Below, piece by piece: positions 1 to 5,253 of a DNA stretch of 5,733 nt; within the stretch, counting starts at the first letter, position 1, and each line of letters starts with the position of its first letter. Origin of the DNA: Hyphomonadaceae bacterium (GTDB lineage: Bacteria > Pseudomonadota > Alphaproteobacteria > Caulobacterales > Aquidulcibacteraceae); assembly GCA_003526465.1 (NCBI GenBank), contig DPWD01000398.1, positions 806-6,538 on the forward strand, given 5' to 3'. Under the pieces are notes generated by a model. The model was not told the origin of the DNA, made no database searches, and was given only the letters and a program-made list of their open reading frames with translations. Position numbers and translations under genes: made by a program.

Positions 1-441
1 GTCGGCGCCGCCGCGCGCGGCATGCTGGTGGGGCTGGCGAGCCTGATCGCGGTGGCGTGGCTCGCCAACGTGATGCCGGCGCATCCGCTGGCGGCGCTCT
101 ATTACGCGCTGGTGGCTTCGGTGATATTCGGCGCCATCGGCTTGCTCGGCGGCATCTGGGCCGACAAGTTCGACCATCTCGCGGCGGTGACCAATTTCAT
201 CATCGTGCCGCTGACGTTTCTCTCCGGCACGTTCTACTCCACCGCGATCCTGCCCGAGCCGGTGCGCACCATCTCGCACTATAACCCTGTGTTCTCGCTG
301 ATCGACGGCTTTCGCTACGGCTTCATCGGCCACGCCGACGCACCGCTGCTCGTAGGCGCTGCGATCACCGGCGCGCTGGCGCTGGCGCTGACGTGGGTAT
401 GCTGGGCGGTGATTAAGAGCGGGTATCGGTTGCGGAGTTAG
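1..441 (+). CDS. ABC-2 type transporter permease, C-terminal part (5' end outside window)
   Basis: This is the integral-membrane subunit of an ABC exporter of the ABC-2 (YadH-like) family; it would pair with a cytoplasmic ATPase encoded outside the window. The frame is open from base 1, giving 146 residues and then TAG. The ATG at 22 is internal, so the true start lies upstream. Four hydrophobic stretches are visible in the fragment, at about residues 8-26, 32-53, 58-78 and 117-141. Between the second and third comes GGIWADKFDHLAAVTNF, followed by PLTFLSGTFYS and then HYNPVFSLIDGFRYGFIG. This GxWADKFD / FLSGTFYS / NP..IDGFRYG series is the conserved C-terminal signature of the family. Substrate cannot be read from the sequence. 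The next ORF starts three bases after the stop, suggesting transcriptional linkage. Family assignment is confident. Confidence 0.9.
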   Translation, partial: VGAAARGMLVGLASLIAVAWLANVMPAHPLAALYYALVASVIFGAIGLLGGIWADKFDHLAAVTNFIIVPLTFLSGTFYSTAILPEPVRTISHYNPVFSLIDGFRYGFIGHADAPLLVGAAITGALALALTWVCWAVIKSGYRLRS

Positions 442-444
442 GGA

Positions 445-679
445 GTGGTCGGCGGCCTCCTCATCCTCGCCTTGATCGTATGGCCATTGATCGCGTGGCT
501 CATATTTGCTGCGCTGGTGTGGCTAAGCGGCGAGTGGGAGAGCGCGAGTTACACTAGGGTGGACCCTCAATTTGGCCGTTCTCGGCACCGGCTTCATGAT
601 TGCTGCCGCTGTTCCGACTGCCCTCATCGCCACGGTGATAAGGTCAGTCCAAGAACGCCGCGTTCGAAAGCGGGGCTAG
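445..679 (+). pseudogene. small two-helix membrane protein, apparently frameshifted
   Basis: I do not recognise the family. A GTG at 445 has GGAG at 434-437 inside the end of the permease gene, seven bases upstream. It opens with a clear membrane helix (VGGLLILALIVWPLIAWLIF, continuing to about residue 28). The starting frame stays open to a TGA at 787-789 (114 codons). After about residue 38, however, it becomes Cys/His/Arg-rich and looks like noise. From about 560 the frame one base further on instead encodes WTLNLAVLGTGFMIAAAVPT and a basic tail ending RRVRKRG, with TAG at 677-679. Removing one G from the GGG at 557-559 joins the halves into a 77-residue protein with two helices (about 3-28 and 41-65) and a positively charged C terminus. 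Either a real frameshift mutation or a sequencing/assembly error would explain this. A genuine 114-residue protein ending at 789 is less likely. Confidence 0.55.
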
Positions 680-1093
680 CGTTAGAAGGCGGCGGTGCGG
701 CCCCTGTCGAGTTCAATCTTGCTGTGCGCCACAAGGGCATGTATGTGCCGCAGGTCGCTGCGACGCCCTCGTTGGCGCAAATCTGTTGAACGCATACCTC
801 CGCATCAATGGGTGCAATACCTTGGCGGCATTTCCGCCGCGGCGAGTGCGCATGCGATCCACCTCAATCTATAAAAGCTGGCGATGGGCCAGAGCCATGA
901 GTGAAAAACCACAAGGAAAAACCACGGAAACCGCTTCGGCGGGTGTTTCAATCGCCTGGCTGTGTTGTTCGGGCCAAGATCAAGCGCATTCGAGCGCATC
1001 TCGCAAGCCATACGAACGATCGCGCGGCGCGCATGCGCCTTGAGGTGCTTGAGCGAGCTTTGGAATGAACTGGGCGCGGCTGCGCATATTGCC
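680..1093. other. stretch without a confident gene
   Basis: No frame on either strand has sustained coding character here. Runs on the plus strand switch frame repeatedly; one ends at the TGA at 787-789, and another in a second frame ends at a TAA near 870. The long minus-strand frame over 805-1155 gives a Trp/Arg-rich product with no recognisable motif. The stretch may be decayed coding DNA. The only ORF worth listing is at 901-1068 and is entered separately. I see no tRNA, no terminator with a T-run, and no promoter I would defend. Confidence 0.5.
901..1068 (+). CDS. doubtful small basic ORF, 55 codons
   Basis: The frame opens at GTG 901 directly after an in-frame TGA at 898-900 and closes at TGA 1066-1068. 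The N-terminal half is Lys/Arg/Pro-rich (KNHKEKPRKPLRR). The second half, VRAKIKRIRAHLASHTNDR followed by AARMRLEVLERALE, reads like an ordinary charged helical protein. Third-position G/C is only moderate compared with argD and argF. The Shine-Dalgarno match is weak (AGAG at 891-894). No family is recognised. An overlapping frame from the ATG at 897 (MSEKPQGKTTETASAGVSIA) is also open for 48 codons, which weakens both calls. It could be a small gene, the tail of a decayed gene, or chance. Confidence 0.2.
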   Translation: MKNHKEKPRKPLRRVFQSPGCVVRAKIKRIRAHLASHTNDRAARMRLEVLERALE

Positions 1094-1231
1094 CTTTCAA
1101 GCTGAAACACCACCCATACCCGGATTCGCGAAGCGAATTCCGGGCCCATACTCAATCATTTGTGGTTATAGGCCCCGGACAACGGCTACGCCGTTTCCGG
1201 GGATGGGTGTGAGAGCATTTCAATCTGAAAG
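1094..1231. repeat. inverted pair of bulged CCGGA hairpins
   Basis: Two hairpins of one design face opposite ways. Hairpin A (1119-1144) pairs CCCGGA with TCCGGG and TTCGC with GCGAA around a GAA loop, with an unpaired T at 1138. Hairpin B (1173-1202) pairs CCCCGGA with TCCGGGG and AACGGC with GCCGTT around a TAC loop, with an unpaired C at 1180. Their flanks match in inverted orientation as well. Positions 1111-1124 agree at 13 of 14 bases with the reverse complement of 1196-1209. Positions 1094-1107 agree at 11 of 14 with the reverse complement of 1218-1231. The whole therefore looks like one small inverted-repeat element. Hairpins of this general kind are common dispersed intergenic repeats in alphaproteobacteria; no protein is encoded. 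Confidence 0.7.
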
Positions 1232-1259
1232 CTCTGGCGGCGCTCTACGATCCCCTGGG

Positions 1260-1287
1260 TTCCGGATCGCGCTCCGCGCGTCCGGAA
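1260..1287. repeat. third bulged CCGGA hairpin
   Basis: TTCCGGA (1260-1266) pairs with TCCGGAA (1281-1287) and CGCGC (1268-1272) with GCGCG (1276-1280), around a TCC loop, leaving T1267 unpaired. The bulge is on the same side as in the hairpin at 1173-1202, so this is a further copy in the same orientation. Seven T's follow at 1295-1301, so read rightward it could weakly end transcription coming from the left. Read leftward, as the 3' flank of the esterase gene, the hairpin lacks a T-run and is not a classical terminator for that gene. Confidence 0.65.
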
Positions 1288-1310
1288 TGACGGATTTTTT
1301 TGCGAAAGAC

Positions 1311-2330
1311 TTATGAGCCCAGCGCCCCCGCCAGCTTCGGCAGAAACACATCCATGCGATAATCCACGTCCATGTGATCGTCTTCGTACTCGTCGTACGT
1401 ATGCGCGATCCCCGCGGCCGCGAGCTTCTTCGCCAATCTCCGCATGCCGTATTGGATGCGGAAATTGTCGTGGTTGCCGCAATCCATGTACAACAATTTC
1501 AGCCCGCGCAGGTGCTCGCCCAACGTGTCGAACATCACCACAGGATCGTGCGCGAGCCAATTGTTCCAGCGTTCGGGGATGAGTTCGCCGGTGTAGGGAT
1601 CGAGCGGCAGGCGCATGTTCATGAACTGCGTCGGATCGGGATCGTAGAAGGCGCTTTGCGCGACATCCATGAGCGCGACCGATTCCTTGAAGCTCATTTT
1701 CTTCTTGGCGGTCAGCGCGCGCCAAGTCTTCTCGATCGAGTACCCGTATTTGCGCAGGACATCCAAATCCTCGAAAAGCGCTGGGATGTAGAGCGCATCG
1801 AACCCCATGTCCCCGGAATTGATCGAGATCGCGTCCCAGAAGCCCGCTCGGTTCATGCCGTGCCAGGCCGCGCCGTAGCCGCCTGAAGACTTGCCGAAAA
1901 CACCGCGCCTGCCCTGCCCGCCGCAACCGAACTTCGCTTCCACGAACGGGACGATCTCGTCGCAGAGATAATCGGCGTAACGGCCCGTGCCGATGGAATT
2001 GAGATATTGGTTGCCATAGAGCTTGGTGAAGCAATCGGGGAACGCAACCACGCAACGCGCCATGCCCTCGTGCGCAAGGCGGTCCAGTCGCTCGGGCACG
2101 TTCTCGGAAAACGCCTGCCAATTGGCGTGCGCCAGCCCCGACGAAGTGTAGCCCTTCAGATCCACCAAAAGCGGCAGCGCCTCGCCCGCCTTCCAGCCGG
2201 GCGGGGTCCACACATAAAGCTCCCGCTCGACCGGATCGCCGAGGGAATTGCCCTCCAGCACCTTGGATTTGTGAACCAGGCGATGCAGCTCGCCGCGGGG
2301 GGTGGTGTGGTCTTTTCGCATGCGCGTCAC
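1311..2330 (-). CDS. putative esterase, alpha/beta-hydrolase fold (esterase D / PF00756-like)
   Basis: This is a 339-residue serine hydrolase, probably cytoplasmic since no signal peptide is seen. The natural substrate is unknown. A GxSxG nucleophile elbow, VFGKSSGGYGA, puts the catalytic Ser at 148. The likely Asp is D283 in LLYMDCGNHDNF, and the likely His is H319 in YEDDHMDVDYR. The N-terminal part, RELYVWTPPGW followed by PLLVDLKGY, matches the early strands of this family. Ser148 and D283 are about 135 residues apart, longer than I expect for a plain esterase-D-type protein. Residues about 180-260 may therefore form a lid or extra helices. The GTG at 2330 is chosen because GGAAAG lies just upstream. 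An ATG three codons in (2321) is the alternative but is too far from that site. The frame stays open to 2567 only by running through repeat DNA. The gene is divergent from argD, with no evident pathway link. Confidence 0.85.
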   Translation of the reverse strand: MTRMRKDHTTPRGELHRLVHKSKVLEGNSLGDPVERELYVWTPPGWKAGEALPLLVDLKGYTSSGLAHANWQAFSENVPERLDRLAHEGMARCVVAFPDCFTKLYGNQYLNSIGTGRYADYLCDEIVPFVEAKFGCGGQGRRGVFGKSSGGYGAAWHGMNRAGFWDAISINSGDMGFDALYIPALFEDLDVLRKYGYSIEKTWRALTAKKKMSFKESVALMDVAQSAFYDPDPTQFMNMRLPLDPYTGELIPERWNNWLAHDPVVMFDTLGEHLRGLKLLYMDCGNHDNFRIQYGMRRLAKKLAAAGIAHTYDEYEDDHMDVDYRMDVFLPKLAGALGS

Positions 2331-2334
2331 ATAG

Positions 2335-2340
2335 CTTTCC
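2335..2340 (-). promoter_or_regulatory. ribosome binding site deciding the esterase start
   Basis: On the minus strand GGAAAG lies four bases before the GTG at 2330 (seven from its GGA core) but about sixteen from the ATG at 2321. This favours the GTG start. Confidence 0.5.
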
Positions 2341-2356
2341 GCTCGCTCGTGCGGAA

Positions 2357-2545
2357 CCCCCTCCCCTATCAGGGGAGGGGGGGCGACACTCGGTGTTTGC
2401 AAGTTGGAGCGCGCGCCGCCTGGCGCGCTACTTCTTGGGGTTGGTGCGACGGCAACGAAATGCAGGGCGGGAGCCCCGCGCACCAACCCTGGAGAAAACG
2501 GAGTGTCACCCCACCCCCTGCCCCCTCCCCTCAAAGGGGAGGGGG
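2357..2545. repeat. nested inverted-repeat element (MITE-like) between divergent genes
   Basis: Both ends are hairpins of the same design. Positions 2357-2367 pair with 2371-2381 around ATC, and 2521-2531 pair with 2535-2545 around CAA; each has 11 perfect pairs (CCCCCTCCCCT against AGGGGAGGGGG). Just inside, GCGACACTCGGTGTTT on the left matches the reverse complement of AAAACGGAGTGTCACC on the right around a shared GACACTC. The right copy carries about 12 extra G-rich bases. Further in, GGGTTGGTGCG (2438-2448) is perfectly complementary to 2479-2489. A small hairpin (2411-2417 with 2422-2428) and another (2465-2468 with 2473-2476) lie inside. No transposase and no clear target-site duplication are seen. 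It fills most of the gap between the esterase and argD, so any esterase promoter must lie within or beyond it. ORFs crossing it are not believable. Confidence 0.7.
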
Positions 2546-2555
2546 AGTCTTGTGC

Positions 2556-2584
2556 TTGACCCTTCACGCGGCACGGCTCAAAAC
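2556..2584 (+). promoter_or_regulatory. weak candidate argD promoter
   Basis: TTGACC at 2556-2561 is a good -35 match. Seventeen bases on, CAAAAC (2579-2584) is only a 3-of-6 match to the -10 consensus. It lies in the 66 bp left between the repeat element and the argD ATG, which is the main reason for proposing it. No operator is recognisable. Confidence 0.25.
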
Positions 2585-2611
2585 CGCGCCTTATTTTTTC
2601 GCGAGCGCCCG

Positions 2612-3799
2612 ATGACTGAAAGCCATATCCTTCCCGTCTACTCCCCGCCGGAGCAGATTTTCGTGCGCGGCGAGGGGTGCTGGATTTGGGACGACAAGGG
2701 CGACAAATATCTCGACTGCATCGCCGGCATCGCCGTGAATGCGCTGGGGCACGCCTCGCCGATTCTTCAAAAAGCGCTCACCGAACAGGCGGCCAAGCTT
2801 TGGCACACGTCGAACATGTTCAAGGTCAAGGGCCAGGAAGAGCTGGCGGCGAAATATGTGCGCGACAGTTTCGCCGAGGTCGTGTTCTTCACCAATAGCG
2901 GCACCGAGGCGATCGAGGGCGCGCTCAAGACCGCGCGTAAATATCACACCGCCAACAACAATCCCGAGCGCGTCGACATCATCGGCTTCCAGGGTTCGTT
3001 CCACGGCCGCTCCTACGCCGCGATCAACGCCTCCGGCAACCCGAGTTATCTGGACGGCTTCGGCCCCCGCCTGCCCGGCTTTATCCAAGCGCCCTGGGGC
3101 GACCTCGACGCGCTGAAGGCGTTGGTTGGCCCAACCACGGCGGCGGTCATCATCGAGCCGGTGCAAGGCGAAGGCGGCGTGCGCGCCGTGAGCGACGAAT
3201 ATCTGCGGGGGTTGCGCAAGCTCGCCGACGATGTGGGCTTCCTGCTCATCTTCGACGAAGTGCAGTCCGGCGCGGGGCGCACCGGCAAGATGTGGGCGCA
3301 CCATTGGGCGGGCGTGACGCCCGACATCATGGCGGTGGCCAAGGGCGTCGGCGGCGGCTTCCCGCTGGGCGCTTTCATGGCGACAAGGAACGCCGCCAAG
3401 GGCATGGTGAAGGGCGTGCACGGGACTACGTTCGGCGGCAATCCACTCGCTATGGCGGTCGGCAACGCTTGCTACGATGAACTCTCGAAGCCCGCGCTCA
3501 TGGAACATGTCAACAAGATCGCGAACCACCTCACGCAGGGGCTGGAGAGCCTGAAGGACCGTCATCCGGATCTGGTCGTCGCCGTCACCGGACGCGGGCT
3601 CTTGCGTGGGCTGAAGCTGAAGATCGATCCCAAGCCGATCCAAGGCATGCTGCGCGACCGCAAGGTGTTGCTCGGCGTCGCCGGCGACAACGTGCTGCGC
3701 CTTGCCCCGCCGCTGATCATCGACGAAGTGCAAGTCAGCCAGGCGATCGACGCCATCGACGCGGTGCTCGCCGCGCAAGCCGTGCAGGCAAGCGCGTGA
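2612..3799 (+). CDS. argD: acetylornithine aminotransferase
   Basis: This is a PLP-dependent class-III aminotransferase of 395 residues, a normal length for ArgD. It converts N-acetylglutamate 5-semialdehyde plus glutamate to N2-acetylornithine plus 2-oxoglutarate in cytoplasmic arginine synthesis. Key features are TNSGTEAIEGALKTARKY (residues 94-111, cofactor phosphate region), FHGRS (130-134), the EPVQGEGGV block (182-190), FDEVQSGAGRTG (214-225, with D215 contacting the pyridine nitrogen), the Schiff-base lysine K244 in AVAKGVGGGFPLGA, and HGTTFGGNP (270-278). The N terminus MTESHILPVYSPPEQIFVRGEG is typical. The ATG at 2612 is chosen because upstream codons run into repeat DNA, though its Shine-Dalgarno is weak (GCGAG at 2601-2605). 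Relatives such as succinylornithine or lysine-pathway aminotransferases look similar, but argF next door supports ArgD. Confidence 0.95.
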   Translation: MTESHILPVYSPPEQIFVRGEGCWIWDDKGDKYLDCIAGIAVNALGHASPILQKALTEQAAKLWHTSNMFKVKGQEELAAKYVRDSFAEVVFFTNSGTEAIEGALKTARKYHTANNNPERVDIIGFQGSFHGRSYAAINASGNPSYLDGFGPRLPGFIQAPWGDLDALKALVGPTTAAVIIEPVQGEGGVRAVSDEYLRGLRKLADDVGFLLIFDEVQSGAGRTGKMWAHHWAGVTPDIMAVAKGVGGGFPLGAFMATRNAAKGMVKGVHGTTFGGNPLAMAVGNACYDELSKPALMEHVNKIANHLTQGLESLKDRHPDLVVAVTGRGLLRGLKLKIDPKPIQGMLRDRKVLLGVAGDNVLRLAPPLIIDEVQVSQAIDAIDAVLAAQAVQASA

Positions 3800-3894
3800 G
3801 CAGGCTTTCTTGGACCGCCGCCGCCCTCGCCGGCGGCTTGTTTCCAACACGCCCACGCTCGCGGACTAGAAAGACGCCAGCGGTCCAAGTATGA
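3796..3894 (+). CDS. candidate Arg-rich 32-codon leader ORF between argD and argF
   Basis: A GTG at 3796 overlaps the argD stop (GTGA) and the ORF ends at a TGA that overlaps the argF ATG (ATGA at 3891-3894). All three reading frames thus touch end to end. The product would be 32 residues. It starts MSRLSWTAAALAGGLFPT and continues with an Arg-rich RPRSRTRK segment. There are five Arg codons (AGG 3802, CGC 3850, CGC 3856, CGG 3862, AGA 3868), two of them of the AGG/AGA type that is usually rare in GC-rich genomes. AGG at 3786-3788 is a suitably spaced weak Shine-Dalgarno. An Arg-rich leader before argF would fit translation-coupled control. GC-rich DNA easily gives Arg-rich chance ORFs, and no homologue is known to me, so this remains a candidate. 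Confidence 0.25.
   Translation: MSRLSWTAAALAGGLFPTRPRSRTRKTPAVQV
3809..3889 (+). promoter_or_regulatory. inverted repeat spanning the argD-argF gap, arm over argF RBS
   Basis: CTTGGACCGC (3809-3818) and GCGGTCCAAG (3880-3889) are perfectly complementary over 10 bases. They enclose a second hairpin (3817-3823 with 3831-3837, loop CCCTCGC) that overlaps the left arm by two bases. The right arm ends one base before the argF ATG and contains its only Shine-Dalgarno-like bases (GCGG, 3880-3883). If it forms in the mRNA it would mask argF initiation. There is no T-run after the inner hairpin, so a classical terminator is not supported. Confidence 0.4.
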
Positions 3895-4823
3895 CCGCGC
3901 CGCGCCACTTCCTCGACATCGCCGCGCTTTCGCGCGAGGAACTGCGCGCCATTCTTGATGAGGCGCACGCGCGCAAGGCGCTGCGGCTAGACTGGCCGAA
4001 GGCTCAGCCCGACGATGACGCGCCCCTCCTCCATCACGCGCTGGCGATGATCTTTCAGAAGAACTCGACGCGCACGCGCGTCTCCTTCGAGATTGCCATG
4101 ACCCAGCTTGGCGGCAAGGCGATTGTGCTCAGCGCCGCCGACACCCAGCTTGGGCGCGGGGAGACGGTTGAAGACACCGCGCGCGTGCTTTCGCGCATGG
4201 TCGACGCCATCATGCTGCGCGCCAACAAACATGAGGATCTACTGAATTTCGCGCATGCCGCCGACGTGCCTGTGATCAACGGGCTCACCGATCTCTCCCA
4301 CCCCTGCCAGATCGTCGCCGACCTCATGACCATCGAGGAGCGGGCCGGCGATATCAGCGGCAAGACCATTGCCTGGCTGGGCGACGGCAACAATGTCTGC
4401 ACCTCGTTCGTGCACGCTGCCGAGAAGCTGGATTTCAAGCTGCGCATCGCTACGCCCGCCGCTTACGCTCCGCGCGCGCAGGAAGTCGCGGCGGCTAAGG
4501 CCGCCGGCGCCGATGTCGAAGTGAGCAACGACGCGCAGCGCTCAATCGCCGGCGCCGATGTCGTCGTCACCGACACCTGGGTGTCGATGGGCGATGCAGA
4601 TAAGGATGCGCGCATGGCCGCTTTTCCGCCCTATCAGGTCAACAGCGGGTTGATGGCGCACGCCAAGGACGAAGCGCTGTTTCTGCACTGCCTGCCCGCC
4701 CATCGCGGCGAGGAAGTGACCGACGCGGTTATCGACGGCCCGCAAAGTGCGGTCTGGGACGAAGCCGAAAACCGCATCCACGCACAGAAGGCGGTGCTGA
4801 TGTGGTGCTTGGGGAAGTTGTGA
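3891..4823 (+). CDS. argF: ornithine carbamoyltransferase
   Basis: This anabolic ornithine carbamoyltransferase (310 residues, normal length) makes citrulline from ornithine and carbamoyl phosphate in the cytoplasm, normally as a trimer. The carbamoyl-phosphate loop STRTR is at residues 59-63 within FQKNSTRTRVSFE. HPCQ is at 137-140, GDGNNVCTSFVHAAEKL lies in the ornithine domain from 164, DTWVSMGD at 228-235 is the ornithine-binding SMG loop, and HCLPAHRGEE at 266-275 holds the catalytic Cys. No key residue is missing. An in-frame TAG at 3867-3869 rules out an earlier start, and the N terminus MTAPRHFLDIAALSREELRA is typical. It lies 91 bp after argD with no convincing terminator between them, so the two are probably one transcript. 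In several alphaproteobacteria I recall hslO following this pair. Here a repeat and a toxin-antitoxin operon follow instead. Confidence 0.97.
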   Translation: MTAPRHFLDIAALSREELRAILDEAHARKALRLDWPKAQPDDDAPLLHHALAMIFQKNSTRTRVSFEIAMTQLGGKAIVLSAADTQLGRGETVEDTARVLSRMVDAIMLRANKHEDLLNFAHAADVPVINGLTDLSHPCQIVADLMTIEERAGDISGKTIAWLGDGNNVCTSFVHAAEKLDFKLRIATPAAYAPRAQEVAAAKAAGADVEVSNDAQRSIAGADVVVTDTWVSMGDADKDARMAAFPPYQVNSGLMAHAKDEALFLHCLPAHRGEEVTDAVIDGPQSAVWDEAENRIHAQKAVLMWCLGKL

Positions 4824-4840
4824 GCATGCACCGCGAGCGC

Positions 4841-4901
4841 CGGTGCTTGCAGGTTCGAGCGCGCGGCTCCCGCCGCGCTGCGCGGCGGGAGCCGCGCGCT
4901 C
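4841..4901. repeat. dispersed repeat with 45-bp near-perfect palindrome
   Basis: Positions 4857-4878 are fully complementary to 4880-4901: 22 bases per arm with a single T between, so a hairpin of about 21 bp with a CTG loop. The 25 bases 4841-4865 match 2391-2415 in the other gap at 22 of 25 positions in the same orientation (core CGGTG.TTGCA.GTT.GAGC). Both are therefore members of one repeat family with different hairpin bodies. Lying 33 bp after the argF stop, it may hinder read-through or protect the mRNA 3' end. It lacks a T-run, so I do not call it a rho-independent terminator. Confidence 0.75.
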
Positions 4902-4938
4902 CCAATCACAAATACCGACGCTCTGCGTTGGCTGCCCA

Positions 4939-4969
4939 TTGACAGCAACAGCGCTCGGCGGCATGTATT
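4939..4969 (+). promoter_or_regulatory. promoter of the toxin-antitoxin operon
   Basis: A perfect -35 hexamer TTGACA is at 4939-4944. The -10 is less clear. TGTATT (4964-4969, spacer 19) or ATGTAT (4963-4968, spacer 18) are weak matches. TACAAT at 4969-4974 is a better match, but its spacer of 24 is too long. In every case the -10 overlaps the operator palindrome, and the leader would be only about 12-20 bases. Confidence 0.5.
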
Positions 4970-4994
4970 ACAATATGTAATACGAGCTTACAAT
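4965..4994 (+). promoter_or_regulatory. probable antitoxin operator
   Basis: GTATTACA (4965-4972) and TGTAATAC (4976-4983) form a perfect 8-bp inverted repeat around ATA. It is strikingly AT-rich for this DNA. A third half-site, TTACAAT (4988-4994), repeats the TTACAAT at 4968-4974 exactly 20 bp on, about two helical turns, and runs into the antitoxin ATG. Ribbon-helix-helix antitoxins typically bind such promoter-overlapping repeats and repress their own operon together with the toxin. Binding here is inferred. Confidence 0.6.
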
Positions 4995-5253
4995 GACGAC
5001 CCGCACCGTACGCATGAACGACGAAGACGAAGCGCGCCTCGCGCGCATTCAGCGCAAGACCGGCTGGTCTGCGTCAGATGCGCTCAAGGAGGGCGTGCGC
5101 CTGCTTTGCGAGAAGCTCTCCAATGCGCCGACGAGTACGGCGTGGGATGTCTATGCCGAGCTCGACCTCGGCGAGGGTGGCAACGCGCTTGGCGCCGCCT
5201 CACGCTCGCGCGAAGCGGCGCGCGAGGCCATCGCGCGCAAGCACAAGAGATGA
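4993..5253 (+). CDS. ribbon-helix-helix (CopG/VapB-type) antitoxin
   Basis: This 86-residue protein is the likely antitoxin and transcriptional autorepressor for the PIN toxin after it. Residues 3-9 (TRTVRMN) form the DNA-contacting strand. Residues about 11-23 (DEARLARIQRKTG) and 26-42 (SASDALKEGVRLLCEKL) form the two helices of a ribbon-helix-helix domain. The C-terminal half, WDVYAELDLGEGG followed by a basic AASRSREAAREAIARKHKR tail, is the expected toxin-wrapping part that would plug the PIN active site. The ATG at 4993 is preceded by only a weak Shine-Dalgarno (GAG, 4984-4986) and overlaps the operator. Its TGA overlaps the toxin ATG by four bases (ATGA), a common arrangement in toxin-antitoxin pairs. 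VapB is a loose name covering several folds, so no symbol is given. Confidence 0.88.
   Translation: MTTRTVRMNDEDEARLARIQRKTGWSASDALKEGVRLLCEKLSNAPTSTAWDVYAELDLGEGGNALGAASRSREAAREAIARKHKR

Noticed and set aside
805..1155. Minus-strand 116-codon ORF
   Set aside because: No motif, rich in Trp/Arg/Ala as chance frames are, and it overlaps the repeat hairpin at 1119-1144.
1186..2211. Long minus-strand ORF overlapping the esterase in another frame
   Set aside because: Arg/His/Gly-rich shadow of the esterase gene with no recognisable motif.
2331..2567. N-terminal extension of the esterase to 2567
   Set aside because: It also runs through repeat hairpins and gives Pro/Gly/Arg-rich noise. A good ribosome binding site supports the GTG at 2330.
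2393..2611. N-terminal extension of argD to an in-frame ATG at 2393
   Set aside because: The extra residues would be encoded by the inverted-repeat element, and ArgD proteins normally begin near the MTESHILPVY segment.
3817..3837. Rho-independent terminator between argD and argF
   Set aside because: A 7-bp GC hairpin exists but is followed by TTGTTTCC rather than a T-run, and co-transcription of the pair is more plausible.
2591..3856. Long minus-strand ORF opposite argD
   Set aside because: Antisense shadow typical of GC-rich coding DNA; argD has all its family motifs.
5106..5249. Earlier in-frame start for the PIN toxin
   Set aside because: It would lie wholly in the antitoxin gene out of frame; the ATG overlapping the antitoxin stop begins at the conserved MIVVD strand.
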